Positions 35,028 to 43,769 of a stretch of 64,000 nt of DNA are shown here, piece after piece. The stretch covers positions 62,001 through 126,000 of the forward strand of contig JAJYHT010000080.1 in NCBI GenBank assembly GCA_021784595.1, given 5' to 3'. A program made the translations under genes and the position numbers. Source of the stretch: Bacillota bacterium. GTDB taxonomy: Bacteria; Bacillota; Sulfobacillia; Sulfobacillales; Sulfobacillaceae. Below the pieces are notes generated by a model that worked only from the letters and a program-made list of their open reading frames with translations, was not told the origin of the DNA and did no database searches. Every line of letters starts with the position of its first letter. Position 1 is the stretch's first letter.

Positions 35028-36437
35028 TTAGCGCCCCCTCGATAAAGTAGTTTCTGTCATGCTAGTCCCTTCTCCATGCGTTAAGGAGGTTCGGTGTTTG
35101 CGGGTCAATGCGGTCGCACGATCTACCGTGAGGCTAATGGTGGTGCCGTGTCCAAGTCGGCTGTTGACAGTCAAGGAACCGTGCCAATCGGTCATACGCC
35201 GGTTCATATTGCGCAAGCCATGATGCGAGGGGCTATCCATGGGTTTTGGAGAAAATCCTACTCCATTGTCGGTGATCATCACATGATAACTATCCTCTGT
35301 AGATCGCCAATGAATGGTGATTTTAGTAGCTTGACCATGCCGGCTGGCATTGGATAGAGCTTCTTGAATGCACAGAATCAATTCGTGAATGAGTTCTCTA
35401 GGCATTTCTAAATATTTGTCATCATCTAGAATCGTTTCAACCGTGGCTGATATGGAAAGCCGGCGAATCAAATCGTCGAGTGCGATTCGAAAATCTACTG
35501 GCGTTACTTCCAAAGTCTGAATAAAAAATCGAATATCGGTCATTAAAAGACCTAGCACATCGGCTACCTGAGACAGTTCGCGAACCATGGCGGGCGGGGC
35601 TTCAGGAAGGTCCGAGAGGTTGTCTAGGGCCAGTGTCGCACCGTAAAGCGTTTGCAATACGCCGTCATGCAGATCTCGTCCAATGCGTTCGCGTTCATTA
35701 AGGGTGGCCAAGCGGGAGCGATCTTCGGAAAGGCGGGCGTTGGCAATGACGGCTGCGGCATGACGCGCAAACAATTCTCCAACCTCTTGGTCTTCTTCCG
35801 TAAAGCCCCCTTCTTTTTCGGTCAAATACAAGTGTCCAACCACTTGATTGTGATAGAGCAATGGCAATCCTAAAAAGGTGGTCATTATGGGATGGTAGCG
35901 TGGCACACCAGAGGCTAGCGGGTGTTCCCGAAGATTGGCAACTCTGAGAGGGGCTTTTGACGCCAGCACATGGCCTAGAATACCGTGGCCTTGTGGGAAG
36001 TCGCCGATTTTCTCGCGTTCTTCGGGAGTTAAGCCCGATGTAATAAAACGCGCCACCTGCTGGGGATTTTCGTCCGTCAATACCGAGAGCGCTGCATAGC
36101 GAGCACCCAACAATTGTCGAGCTACCTCCACCACTTGTTGCAACACGTCCTCCCAGTCAAAATTCGAGGTGATAGCTAAAGTGGCGTCTCTAAGAGCATT
36201 TAGTCCGTCTCGTTGCCGGGCTAGAGTGGCGTTGACCCGTGTCAAGGTTTTATGCTGTTGGCCTAAAATGCCAAAGACCACAAAAGAAAAGAGTCCCGTA
36301 AAAAGAACTAAAATAGCCCACAACCACAAAATGTTCGCATTGTGCGAAAGACGAGGCACCAATAACAGGCGATCTACGATGATGACTAAGGTCACGCCCA
36401 CCATGGCTAACATTGTAGCCCCAATTTGCCGCACCAT
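35028..36437 (-). CDS. Membrane histidine kinase with GAF domain (HisKA_3 type)
   Basis: Sensor kinase of about 469 residues: two N-terminal membrane helices with little extracellular loop, a GAF domain (~100-235), HisKA_3 dimerisation domain with the phospho-His in RIGRDLHDGVLQ, and a HATPase domain (ALSNASRHGQA, DNGVGF, GLRNMNRR). GAF plus short membrane anchor suggests an intracellular or redox/gas signal as in DevS, which is inference. Start: AAGGAGGG abuts ATG 36446 but is 9 nt from ATG 36437, so the latter is preferred. Pairs with the downstream NarL-type regulator. Confidence 0.9.
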   Translation of the reverse strand: MVRQIGATMLAMVGVTLVIIVDRLLLVPRLSHNANILWLWAILVLFTGLFSFVVFGILGQQHKTLTRVNATLARQRDGLNALRDATLAITSNFDWEDVLQQVVEVARQLLGARYAALSVLTDENPQQVARFITSGLTPEEREKIGDFPQGHGILGHVLASKAPLRVANLREHPLASGVPRYHPIMTTFLGLPLLYHNQVVGHLYLTEKEGGFTEEDQEVGELFARHAAAVIANARLSEDRSRLATLNERERIGRDLHDGVLQTLYGATLALDNLSDLPEAPPAMVRELSQVADVLGLLMTDIRFFIQTLEVTPVDFRIALDDLIRRLSISATVETILDDDKYLEMPRELIHELILCIQEALSNASRHGQATKITIHWRSTEDSYHVMITDNGVGFSPKPMDSPSHHGLRNMNRRMTDWHGSLTVNSRLGHGTTISLTVDRATALTRKHRTSLTHGEGTSMTETTLSRGR

Positions 36438-36458
36438 GCGCTGCATCCCTCCTTATTG

Positions 36459-36467
36459 ATTATAACA
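36459..36467 (-). promoter_or_regulatory. Extended -10 promoter of the kinase-regulator pair
   Basis: On the minus strand TGTTATAAT (36467-36459) is a TGn-extended consensus -10, 13 bp before the AAGGAGGG ribosome site; no good -35. Confidence 0.55.
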
Positions 36468-36542
36468 AACCCAGACCGCAACCCGCCTACCGCTCTCAGA
36501 TTGACACAAAAATGCCGAGAGGCCATCGGGGTCGGACCATTT

Positions 36543-36572
36543 GGAATAAGTTGGCTGGGCTGTCCATACATA
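36543..36572 (+). promoter_or_regulatory. Putative sigma-E promoter of the spoIIIA operon
   Basis: GGAATAA (36543-36549), 15-bp spacer, CATACATA (36565-36572). The -10 resembles the sigma-E consensus CATACAnT and the spacing fits; spoIIIA is sigma-E dependent in Bacillus subtilis. The -35 match is partial. Confidence 0.4.
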
Positions 36573-36617
36573 TCAACTACTGGGACAGGATGTCTCAGAG
36601 TCAGGAGGCGAGACACT

Positions 36618-37532
36618 ATGGAGCCATGGCTTTTTCTTCCACCCACACCGTGGCGGGAAGCGATTAGTGCTCTTGGCACAGGTGTCTTGTCGCGTCTTGA
36701 GGAAATCCGTTTTCGAGTCGACGTTCCGGTCATGCTTTACACAGACCGTGAAAGCATTCAATTAACTCATGAAGGCGTCCCGGTGATCGCCAGGGGACAA
36801 GACATCCGGCGAATACTGGCTATTCTTGTCGACCACTCGCTGTATGCCCGTGTGGAGGAATTGCGCCAAGGATACATTACGCTTCCTGGGGGGCACCGGG
36901 TTGGTGTAGCGGGTCGTGCAGTATGGCAAGACGGACACATTGTTACCCAAACCGACATCACGGGTCTCAACATACGATATGCCCGCGACGTCAACGGGGG
37001 AGCCAAAGTGTTGATGGAAAACCTTCGGAGGCGCGGCATCGCCGGCAACTCATGGGTGATTGTAGCGCCGCCCCGGGCGGGAAAGACAACGATGCTGAGG
37101 GACTTGACACGCTGGTTTAGTCAAGCCGGATGGCGTGTGGTGGTGGTTGATGAACGGTCGGAAATTGCGGGCCCTGGAACGGGGCACCGGGGTTTCGATC
37201 TGGGCCCGCACACCGATGTGCTCGAGGGATGGAGCAAGTCCGAAGGAATTCTCACGGCTGTGCGCACGTTGGGTCCGGACATGGTGGTAGTTGATGAGTT
37301 GGGCCCGGAGGCAGATCTGGATGCGGTGATAAAGGCTCGTCACGCCGGGGTGGAAGTAATCACGACCTTGCATGGCTCTGAACAAAATGGGTTGGCGGGC
37401 GCTCGGCTTAAACGGCTTTGGCAATCCCAGATATTTGACGCGGTAGTTTTTCTAGGGCGCTCTCCTGGTCCTGGAGCAGTGGTTGGGGTCTGGCCGCCCG
37501 CGCCTTGGGGGCGCGATGGGATAGCGCTATGA
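36618..37532 (+). CDS. spoIIIAA: Stage III sporulation protein AA (ATPase)
   Basis: Secretion-type ATPase powering the mother-cell half of the SpoIIIA-SpoIIQ feeding-tube channel. 304 residues; Walker A APPRAGKTT (residues 150-158), Walker B VVVDELG. ATG 36618 with AGGAGG (36603-36608) is chosen over the long frame from 36426. The stop overlaps spoIIIAB (ATGA). First gene of a complete spoIIIAA-AH operon. Confidence 0.95.
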   Translation: MEPWLFLPPTPWREAISALGTGVLSRLEEIRFRVDVPVMLYTDRESIQLTHEGVPVIARGQDIRRILAILVDHSLYARVEELRQGYITLPGGHRVGVAGRAVWQDGHIVTQTDITGLNIRYARDVNGGAKVLMENLRRRGIAGNSWVIVAPPRAGKTTMLRDLTRWFSQAGWRVVVVDERSEIAGPGTGHRGFDLGPHTDVLEGWSKSEGILTAVRTLGPDMVVVDELGPEADLDAVIKARHAGVEVITTLHGSEQNGLAGARLKRLWQSQIFDAVVFLGRSPGPGAVVGVWPPAPWGRDGIAL

Positions 37533-38029
37533 AAGGAATAGGGGCGCTTTTAGTGTTGGGGTCTGCCGTGTGGTTGGGCCGCGCGTTGGCCAAGCCATTG
37601 CGTCGTCGGGTCATGTTGCTGGAGGCGTGGGCAAATTGCATCGGGTTTTTGATTCCTGCCATTGTCTGGCAGCAGACGCCATTACCCACGGCATTGTCAG
37701 ATGCAGCCCGCGCCTACCCGATTTTGTCCAAGGTACTCAACAGTATAACCCAGCAACTCGCAGAGCGGTTGATAGATGTAGGGACAGCGTTTGAACGTGC
37801 ATTAGTTGAGGAAAGCGCTTTGCGACCGAGGGACCGGCAACTATTGGGCGACATGGCTGCAAAGTTGGGGACGTCGGCAACCTCCTATCAAAGCGACATG
37901 CTTCGAACCACCGAAGCGTTGGTACGCCAAGTGGCCAAGGAAGCCCGGGGGGAAGATCTAAAACAGGCTCGCCTTGTGGAATCGCTAATTTCCCTTTCGG
38001 GCTTGGCTCTGGTAATTCTCTTACTTTAA
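37529..38029 (+). CDS. spoIIIAB: Stage III sporulation protein AB
   Basis: A 166-residue membrane-anchored protein resembling the type II secretion platform protein GspF; hydrophobic segments at both ends and a charged helical middle (EESALRPRDRQLLGDMAAKLGTS). Coupled to spoIIIAA. Confidence 0.93.
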   Translation: MKGIGALLVLGSAVWLGRALAKPLRRRVMLLEAWANCIGFLIPAIVWQQTPLPTALSDAARAYPILSKVLNSITQQLAERLIDVGTAFERALVEESALRPRDRQLLGDMAAKLGTSATSYQSDMLRTTEALVRQVAKEARGEDLKQARLVESLISLSGLALVILLL

Positions 38030-38060
38030 CCCGCTCTAAGGAGCGGATGGGAGTGGACAC

Positions 38061-38258
38061 ATGACCAACATCGATTTGATTGTGAAATTGGCTGGTATCG
38101 GAATTCTTGTCACAGTGGCCTATAGCGTGTTGGAACGATTGGACCGTAAAGAGTGGGGTCAATTAGTAGCCTTAGCGGGTGTTGCCATTGGGTTTGTCCT
38201 GGTCCTGCGCGAAGTCCAACAGTTATTCCAGGCCGTTCGCACCATGTTCAATCTTTAA
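38061..38258 (+). CDS. spoIIIAC: Stage III sporulation protein AC
   Basis: A 65-residue protein with two membrane helices flanking LERLDRKEWGQ, the invariant turn of the family. AAGGAG precedes ATG 38061. Confidence 0.94.
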   Translation: MTNIDLIVKLAGIGILVTVAYSVLERLDRKEWGQLVALAGVAIGFVLVLREVQQLFQAVRTMFNL

Positions 38259-38270
38259 GGGGTCGATTCT

Positions 38271-38663
38271 GTGCACATTATTCTGAAGGTCGCTTCCATC
38301 GCCCTTATTGCCACCGTGCTGTTAGTGGTGTTGAGAGAAGAACGTAAGGAATGGGGGGTGGTTATTCGTTTCGCCGTGGGCGCGGTGGTGCTCCTGATGA
38401 TTCTGACCCCGCTACAAACTGTGATCTCGCAAGTTTTACAGCTGGCTAGCGTGGTTAGGGTTCGGGGATTATATCTAGCTATTTTGCTTAAAGTGATTGG
38501 GATCGCATACATTTCCACCTTTGCTGCGCAAATGGCATATGACACCGGAGAGTCTGGACTGGGCTGGCGGGTCGAATTGGCTGGGAAGGTAGCTATTTTA
38601 GCCATTTCACTACCGCTGATTAGCGCAATCATTAACGCCATCTTTAAAATGATTCCGTCGTGA
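38271..38663 (+). CDS. spoIIIAD: Stage III sporulation protein AD
   Basis: A 130-residue polytopic membrane protein; the second half contains the conserved KVIGIAYISTFAAQMAYDTGE and AGKVAILAISLPLI. GTG start at 38271, 12 bp after spoIIIAC. Confidence 0.93.
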   Translation: MHIILKVASIALIATVLLVVLREERKEWGVVIRFAVGAVVLLMILTPLQTVISQVLQLASVVRVRGLYLAILLKVIGIAYISTFAAQMAYDTGESGLGWRVELAGKVAILAISLPLISAIINAIFKMIPS

Positions 38664-38679
38664 CGGGAGGATTCGGTCG

Positions 38680-39837
38680 ATGCGCTGCATAATCGTTAGC
38701 TTATGCGCACTGATATTGGTGTTTATCGGTTCGCCCTTGGCCATGGCGCACGGTTTAGACACTATGGTCAAGACGCAGGCTGAATCTGTGAACACACAGG
38801 TGCTGGAGCAAGAAGTGTCGCGCCTGGTGGGGCAGTATCCGAGCGTCCATATTCCTTCGCCCCTGTCCATCGCGACCGACCTCTTGCATCACCGGAATCC
38901 TTTTAATGTGCCACAACTTTTAAGCGGAATGGGTTCTGCCATTGCGGGCGATTTAGCCGTAGAAGGCCGTGTCTTGGGAATCATCTTCGTGCTGTCGGTT
39001 TTAGCAGCCGTGTTGGGACGACTGACTGATTCCCTGGGCCAGGGTGGCATAGCCGAAATCTCACGATTGGCAGTTTTGTCCGCACTGATCTTAGTGGCAT
39101 TGCATTCTTTCGGGGTGGCTATTGTGATGGTCACCAACCTCATTGGGGACCTATGGCACTTGATGGAAGCGATTATTCCCCTGATTGTCGTATTGATGGC
39201 GGGGAGCGGTGCGTTTGCCTCCGCTGGCATCTTTCATCCCTTGATGTTACTGACGGTCAACGTCGTGGCTATGTTGACCAGGGATTGGGTCCTTCCCCTG
39301 ATCCTATTCGCTACCATAGTCGAACTGGTGGGCCATTGGCTGCCAAAGTTTTCGCTGCACTATCTAGGTCAATTGCTGCGAACCACCGGACTGACCTTGT
39401 TGGGCGGATTGATGACGTTATTTTTGGGTGTGATGGCTGTGGAAGGGGCAGCGGGCTCGGTGGCTGACGGAGTGGCGCTACGTACCGGAAAATTTTTGGC
39501 CAACACCTTTGTGCCGGTAGTGGGGAAAATGTTTTCCGATGCCATGGAAGCAGTGCTGGGGTCGTCGCTGCTGCTAAAGAACGCGGTGTCGATGGTGGGC
39601 GCTCTCACGATTATTGTGATCGTGGCCTTTCCGTTGTTAAAGCTCTTCGTGATGATGTTTTTATATCGATTGGGAGCCGCAGCGACAGAACCTTTGAATG
39701 TGGGCGGGGTCAGCGCGACGCTGGCTACCATGGCCAACGCTCTGGGATGGCTGTTGGCTATAACAGGGGCCGTCGCGCTGATGTTCTTTTTAGTGGTGAC
39801 GGTGGTAGCATCGGCCTCCAATGGGGTGATTCTATGA
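38680..39837 (+). CDS. spoIIIAE: Stage III sporulation protein AE
   Basis: A 385-residue membrane protein with a cleavable-type signal segment (SLCALILVFIGSPLAMA) and about eight membrane helices in the C-terminal two thirds; forms part of the SpoIIIA channel. GGGAGG precedes ATG 38680; the stop overlaps spoIIIAF. Confidence 0.93.
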   Translation: MRCIIVSLCALILVFIGSPLAMAHGLDTMVKTQAESVNTQVLEQEVSRLVGQYPSVHIPSPLSIATDLLHHRNPFNVPQLLSGMGSAIAGDLAVEGRVLGIIFVLSVLAAVLGRLTDSLGQGGIAEISRLAVLSALILVALHSFGVAIVMVTNLIGDLWHLMEAIIPLIVVLMAGSGAFASAGIFHPLMLLTVNVVAMLTRDWVLPLILFATIVELVGHWLPKFSLHYLGQLLRTTGLTLLGGLMTLFLGVMAVEGAAGSVADGVALRTGKFLANTFVPVVGKMFSDAMEAVLGSSLLLKNAVSMVGALTIIVIVAFPLLKLFVMMFLYRLGAAATEPLNVGGVSATLATMANALGWLLAITGAVALMFFLVVTVVASASNGVIL

Positions 39838-40337
39838 TGTTAGGAGTGGTGGGGACGTGGGTAAAGTCTTTGATAATTATCGTACTCTTGGGCAACTTGG
39901 CAGAATTCATCTTGCCCAAAGGCGATTTGCGTCGTTATACCGGTTTGGTTGTCGGCCTGATTTTACTGTTGGCCATGGTCAGCCCCCTGTGGCGATTTAT
40001 TCAAGGCGCTCATCCGACGGTCATAGAGCGGGAGTTGTTGGGTGCCGGGACCGGTCAAAACTTGACTGCAGTGATTAAAACAGAAGAGTGGAATCAAGCA
40101 ACGGCCATGATTCTATCCTACCCTGGGGTGTCGTCGTGCGTTATCCGAGCTGGCACCCATGGCGGAGTGGAAGTGGCTGTGAGCACAGCGAAATCGGTTG
40201 TTTTAAGCCAATTAAGGTCATACATCAAGGGTGCCATAGAGATTGCCACAGGCAATGCCCCGGCGAGCATGCAGATTCGAGTTAACACTGGGCAGACCGT
40301 AAAGTCGTTTGGGACAGGAAACAAACGAAAGGAGTGA
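39834..40337 (+). CDS. spoIIIAF: Stage III sporulation protein AF
   Basis: A 167-residue protein with two N-terminal membrane helices (GTWVKSLIIIVLLGNLAEFILP) and a C-terminal ring-building-motif domain facing the intermembrane space. ATG 39834 overlaps the spoIIIAE stop; the frame's leftward extension is antiregister. Confidence 0.88.
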   Translation: MMLGVVGTWVKSLIIIVLLGNLAEFILPKGDLRRYTGLVVGLILLLAMVSPLWRFIQGAHPTVIERELLGAGTGQNLTAVIKTEEWNQATAMILSYPGVSSCVIRAGTHGGVEVAVSTAKSVVLSQLRSYIKGAIEIATGNAPASMQIRVNTGQTVKSFGTGNKRKE

Positions 40338-40342
40338 TGTCG

Positions 40343-40852
40343 GTGCAAACCCGTTTTAGTGATTGGTGGAAGCGCATGGTTAGCGAGGATCGCCCCACAT
40401 TGGTCCGATTGCTGGTCGTTGGGTCATTGGGGGTTGGGCTTCTGGCCTTCAGCGGATTTGGGTCAAAACCCAGTCAAGGAACACCCGGACCGCCAGTTGA
40501 CACGTCAAGCCTTGCCGGTCAACAGTCCATTGTTGGAAAGCAGCTGCAAGGCATCTTGGAAGCCATTCCTCATGTGGGGGTGGTGTCGGTGGCCGTGACT
40601 TTGGATCGTACCGTTCAAAGTCAGTATGTCACTTCCAACCAGGGGCTTTCGAGTCCGAGCACGAGTCCCGTAGTGGTGACCAATGCCCAAGGAGACTCCG
40701 TCGTACCTCTTGATCAATTAGGGCCATTGGTCGGTGGTGTGGTGGTGGTGGCCCCTTCGGCGGTAAATCCCAATATCCGGTCCGAATTAGCACAGGCGGT
40801 GCAGACACTGCTGCAAATCCAACCTTATCAAGTGCTGATTTTGCCAAATTGA
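40343..40852 (+). CDS. spoIIIAG: Stage III sporulation protein AG
   Basis: A 169-residue protein with one N-terminal membrane helix (LLVVGSLGVGLLAFSGF) and a ring-forming domain similar to type III secretion EscJ; makes a large ring in the channel. AAAGGAG (40328-40334) is 8 nt before GTG 40343; GTG 40334 and ATG 40337 are alternatives but too close to that site. Confidence 0.9.
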   Translation: MQTRFSDWWKRMVSEDRPTLVRLLVVGSLGVGLLAFSGFGSKPSQGTPGPPVDTSSLAGQQSIVGKQLQGILEAIPHVGVVSVAVTLDRTVQSQYVTSNQGLSSPSTSPVVVTNAQGDSVVPLDQLGPLVGGVVVVAPSAVNPNIRSELAQAVQTLLQIQPYQVLILPN

Positions 40853-40953
40853 CGGCCAGAGCTGGGCGTTGAGAAAACTTTGGGCAAAGAACCCTTGCCA
40901 GAGGATGAGCAACACAAAATCGGAGTATTTCTTATAAGAGGAGGAGTACCATT

Positions 40954-41454
40954 ATGAAGAGGCCTCAAATGATTCGGTTTGCCGCTTTTGTTACGGTACT
41001 GGCGGTGCTTTTGGGCTACGTAGTCTACCATCGTACGGAGGCCAACACATCAGTGGCCACATCGATCGCCACGCCTAATAAAAACGCCTCCCAGGTGACC
41101 AATTTGGAGAACTATTTTGTCAATTATCGCATGCAACGGGACCGTATGATGAGTCAGGAGATATCTACCCTAAAGAGCATTGTCGGAAATCCTGGCATTT
41201 CACAAGCTGCAAAAGATCAGGCTACCCTGACTATGGTGGCCGATACTCAACAGTTAAAAGAAGAAACCCAAATCGAAGGGTTGCTAAGTGCGCGTGGGTT
41301 CCCGCTCAGTGCGGTCACCGTAACGTCCAACCGAGTCGATGTGGTTGTGGGGGCGGATAGCCTTACCACTACGCAAGTTGCCCGGATTGCCGACACGGCC
41401 ACTCAAGTAACGGGATTGTCTCCGCAAGACGTGATAATACTCCCCAAAAACTAG
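40954..41454 (+). CDS. spoIIIAH: Stage III sporulation protein AH
   Basis: A 166-residue bitopic protein, one N-terminal membrane helix then an intermembrane domain that binds SpoIIQ in the forespore membrane (YRMQRDRMMSQEISTLKSI, DVIILPKN). GAGGAGG precedes ATG 40954. Lies 101 bp after spoIIIAG. Confidence 0.92.
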   Translation: MKRPQMIRFAAFVTVLAVLLGYVVYHRTEANTSVATSIATPNKNASQVTNLENYFVNYRMQRDRMMSQEISTLKSIVGNPGISQAAKDQATLTMVADTQQLKEETQIEGLLSARGFPLSAVTVTSNRVDVVVGADSLTTTQVARIADTATQVTGLSPQDVIILPKN

Positions 41455-41462
41455 TTCACAGA

Positions 41463-41503
41463 CAAGGGAAGGAGCCGACATTCAAAGTCGGCTCCTTCCC
41501 TTG
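41463..41503 (+). terminator. 17-bp perfect hairpin after spoIIIAH without T-tract
   Basis: Arms 41463-41479 and 41487-41503 are fully complementary (17 bp) with a 7-nt loop. There is no T-run after it, so classical intrinsic termination is uncertain. It may be a transcript 3'-end stabiliser or a partial terminator separating spoIIIA from accC. Confidence 0.5.
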
Positions 41504-41513
41504 GGCGTTCCCC

Positions 41514-41544
41514 TAGACAAGCCATAACGAATGTGGTCTATTAT
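41514..41544 (+). promoter_or_regulatory. Putative sigma-A promoter of the accC operon
   Basis: -35 TAGACA (41514-41519), 19-bp spacer, -10 TATTAT (41539-41544). It would give the housekeeping genes from accC onward a vegetative promoter independent of spoIIIA. Confidence 0.4.
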
Positions 41545-41570
41545 GGGGGGAGAAATCGGAGGTGTCACTT

Positions 41571-42917
41571 TTGTTTACGAAAATTCTTGTCGCCAACCGA
41601 GGAGAAATTGCCATACGCGTGATGCGGGCAGCCAAAGAATTGGGGGTGAAAACGGTTGCCGTCTATTCCGATGCTGACAAAGACGCACCGCATGTCCAAT
41701 ATGCCGATGAGGCATTTCCTATAGGTCCCGCAGCTGCCCAGTTAAGCTATCTACATATTCCAAACATCATCAATGCAGCGGTGCAAACTGGCGCTCAAGC
41801 CATTCATCCGGGCTATGGATTTCTATCGGAGAATCACCATTTTGCTGCTGTATGCAAGACCTGGGGCCTGGTTTTTATTGGCCCCCCATCCACAGCCATT
41901 GAACAAATGGGCATCAAGGCGCAAGCCCGGCAGATGATGCAAAATGCGGGCGTACCCGTTGTTCCTGGCACGGAAGGCACCGTAAGCGATTTAGATGAAG
42001 CCCGACAAATCGCCGAAAGCATTGGCTACCCTATCTTGGTCAAAGCGTCGTTTGGCGGGGGCGGCCGCGGCATCCGCATCGTGGAGGGGTCCGATGAATT
42101 GGCTGAGGCCATCGAAAGAGCCAGTCGAGAAGCTAAATCGGCTTTTGGACAAGGTGATGTATATTTGGAGAAGTACTTACGCAAGCCGCGGCATATTGAA
42201 ATTCAGGTAATCGCTGACCAATTTGGCAATGTGGTGGCTTTAGGCGAAAGAGAGTCCTCGCTGCAACGAAGACGTCAAAAGATCTTGGAAGAAGCTCCAT
42301 CGGTGGCGGTCACCCCAGAGTTGCGCCGCGATATGAGCGACGCTGCAGTACGTGCCGCCAAAGCGGTGGGGTACACTAGCGCCGGCACCCTGGAGTTTTT
42401 GTTGGATGAAGCGGGCCGATTTTACTTTATGGAAATGAATACCCGTATACAGGTTGAACACGCCTGCACCGAGATGGTTACCGGCTTTGATATTGTCAAG
42501 GAGCAGATCCGCGTTGCAGCAGGCCTTCCCTTGTCGATTGCACAAGAAGATGTCCAAATGAACGGCTGGAGTATGGAATGCCGGATTAATGCCGAAGATC
42601 CCAGCAAGCAATTTCGACCTAGCCCGGGCACCATTACCGTGTGGCGGGAACCGGGCGGCCCCGGCGTACGGGTGGATTCTGGCGCTGCGCCGGGATATGT
42701 AGTCCAGTCTTTTTATGATTCTTTGTTGGCCAAGTTGGTTACCTGGGGCCGAACGAGAGAAGAGGCAATGGAACGCATGCGTCGCGCGTTGGACGAGTTT
42801 CGCATTGAAGGGGTTAAAACCACATTGGAATTGCACCAACAGCTGCTGTTAAACCCCGAGTTTATCAAAGGTGAGATTCATACCAACTTTTTGGCAGAAC
42901 GCATCGAAGGAGCATAG
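41571..42917 (+). CDS. accC: Acetyl-CoA carboxylase biotin carboxylase subunit
   Basis: ATP-dependent carboxylation of biotin on the carrier protein, first half-reaction of acetyl-CoA carboxylase. 448 residues: FTKILVANRGEIAIRV, ATP-grasp loop KASFGGGGRGIRIV, EKYLRKPRHIEIQV, MEMNTRIQVEH. TTG 41571 lies 8 nt after GGAGG; GTG 41562 overlaps that site. Unusually, accB, which normally precedes accC here, is absent. A related acyl-CoA or pyruvate carboxylase role is possible. Confidence 0.92.
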   Translation: MFTKILVANRGEIAIRVMRAAKELGVKTVAVYSDADKDAPHVQYADEAFPIGPAAAQLSYLHIPNIINAAVQTGAQAIHPGYGFLSENHHFAAVCKTWGLVFIGPPSTAIEQMGIKAQARQMMQNAGVPVVPGTEGTVSDLDEARQIAESIGYPILVKASFGGGGRGIRIVEGSDELAEAIERASREAKSAFGQGDVYLEKYLRKPRHIEIQVIADQFGNVVALGERESSLQRRRQKILEEAPSVAVTPELRRDMSDAAVRAAKAVGYTSAGTLEFLLDEAGRFYFMEMNTRIQVEHACTEMVTGFDIVKEQIRVAAGLPLSIAQEDVQMNGWSMECRINAEDPSKQFRPSPGTITVWREPGGPGVRVDSGAAPGYVVQSFYDSLLAKLVTWGRTREEAMERMRRALDEFRIEGVKTTLELHQQLLLNPEFIKGEIHTNFLAERIEGA

Positions 42918-42935
42918 ACCTAAAGGAGGCTCGCC

Positions 42936-43328
42936 ATGGATGACGTGGAAAACCAGGCTGTTCTTCAGCCGTCGGTCCAAATTGCCAATGACGTCATTGC
43001 CGCGATTGCCGGTTTAGCGGCCGCCGACGTAGATGGTGTAGTCGGAATGACCGGTGGGCTGGCAGGCGGTCTTTCCGAAATGCTGGGGAAAAAAGATCCG
43101 ACTAAGTGTGTCAAGCTAGAGATAAAGGATAATCAAGTGGGGCTCGACCTATACCTTATTGTGCGCTTTGGTAAGAAAATCCCTGAGGTAGCCAGTCGTG
43201 TTCAGGAACAGGTGAAAATACAGGTGGAAAACATGACCGGACTGCACGTCACCCATGTAAATATACACGTGCAGGGAGTGTCTTTTGCGTCTCCTGTCGA
43301 ACCATCCGACAATTCGGAGCGTACTTAG
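42936..43328 (+). CDS. Asp23/YqhY family protein
   Basis: A 130-residue Asp23/Gls24-family protein (IANDVIAAIAGLAAADVDGVVGM ... HVTHVNIHVQGVSF). The Bacillus homologue YqhY is encoded between accC and nusB and affects acetyl-CoA carboxylase activity; the same position is kept here. AAAGGAGG precedes ATG 42936. Confidence 0.92.
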   Translation: MDDVENQAVLQPSVQIANDVIAAIAGLAAADVDGVVGMTGGLAGGLSEMLGKKDPTKCVKLEIKDNQVGLDLYLIVRFGKKIPEVASRVQEQVKIQVENMTGLHVTHVNIHVQGVSFASPVEPSDNSERT

Positions 43329-43342
43329 CAAGGAGGACCAGC

Positions 43343-43768
43343 ATGGCACGCCATCGCGGACGAGAGCTGGCATTAAGGGTATTGTTTGAACAGGATTTAG
43401 CTCATACCGACGCTGAGGAGTTGTTGCGCCGGGCCTTGCTCGATGAATCCGATGACAATCGTCGGTTTGCTCGTGCACTGGTATTAGGAACCTTGGAACA
43501 CCGTGACGCACTCGATGCCGTGATTGGCGGCGCCGCGATCGATTGGAAACTTCATCGAATGCCTACTATTGATCGCAATATTTTGCGTCTGGCTGCCTTT
43601 GAAATGCAATATGCGCCCGATGTGCCAGTTTCAGTGATTATTAACGAAGCATTGGAATTAGCCCAAGAATACAGTACCGTGGACGCCAAGAAATTTGTCA
43701 ACGGAGTGCTGGCGACACTTGCCCATACCATGCGACCAGAAGGTGATCCGGATAGGCCGTCGAGTTAG
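43343..43768 (+). CDS. nusB: Transcription antitermination factor NusB
   Basis: RNA-binding helical protein of rRNA antitermination complexes, 141 residues (RHRGRELALRVLFEQD at the N-terminus, IDRNILRLAAFEMQY and VINEALELAQEYS in the core). AAGGAGG precedes ATG 43343. Confidence 0.94.
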   Translation: MARHRGRELALRVLFEQDLAHTDAEELLRRALLDESDDNRRFARALVLGTLEHRDALDAVIGGAAIDWKLHRMPTIDRNILRLAAFEMQYAPDVPVSVIINEALELAQEYSTVDAKKFVNGVLATLAHTMRPEGDPDRPSS

Positions 43769-43769
43769 T

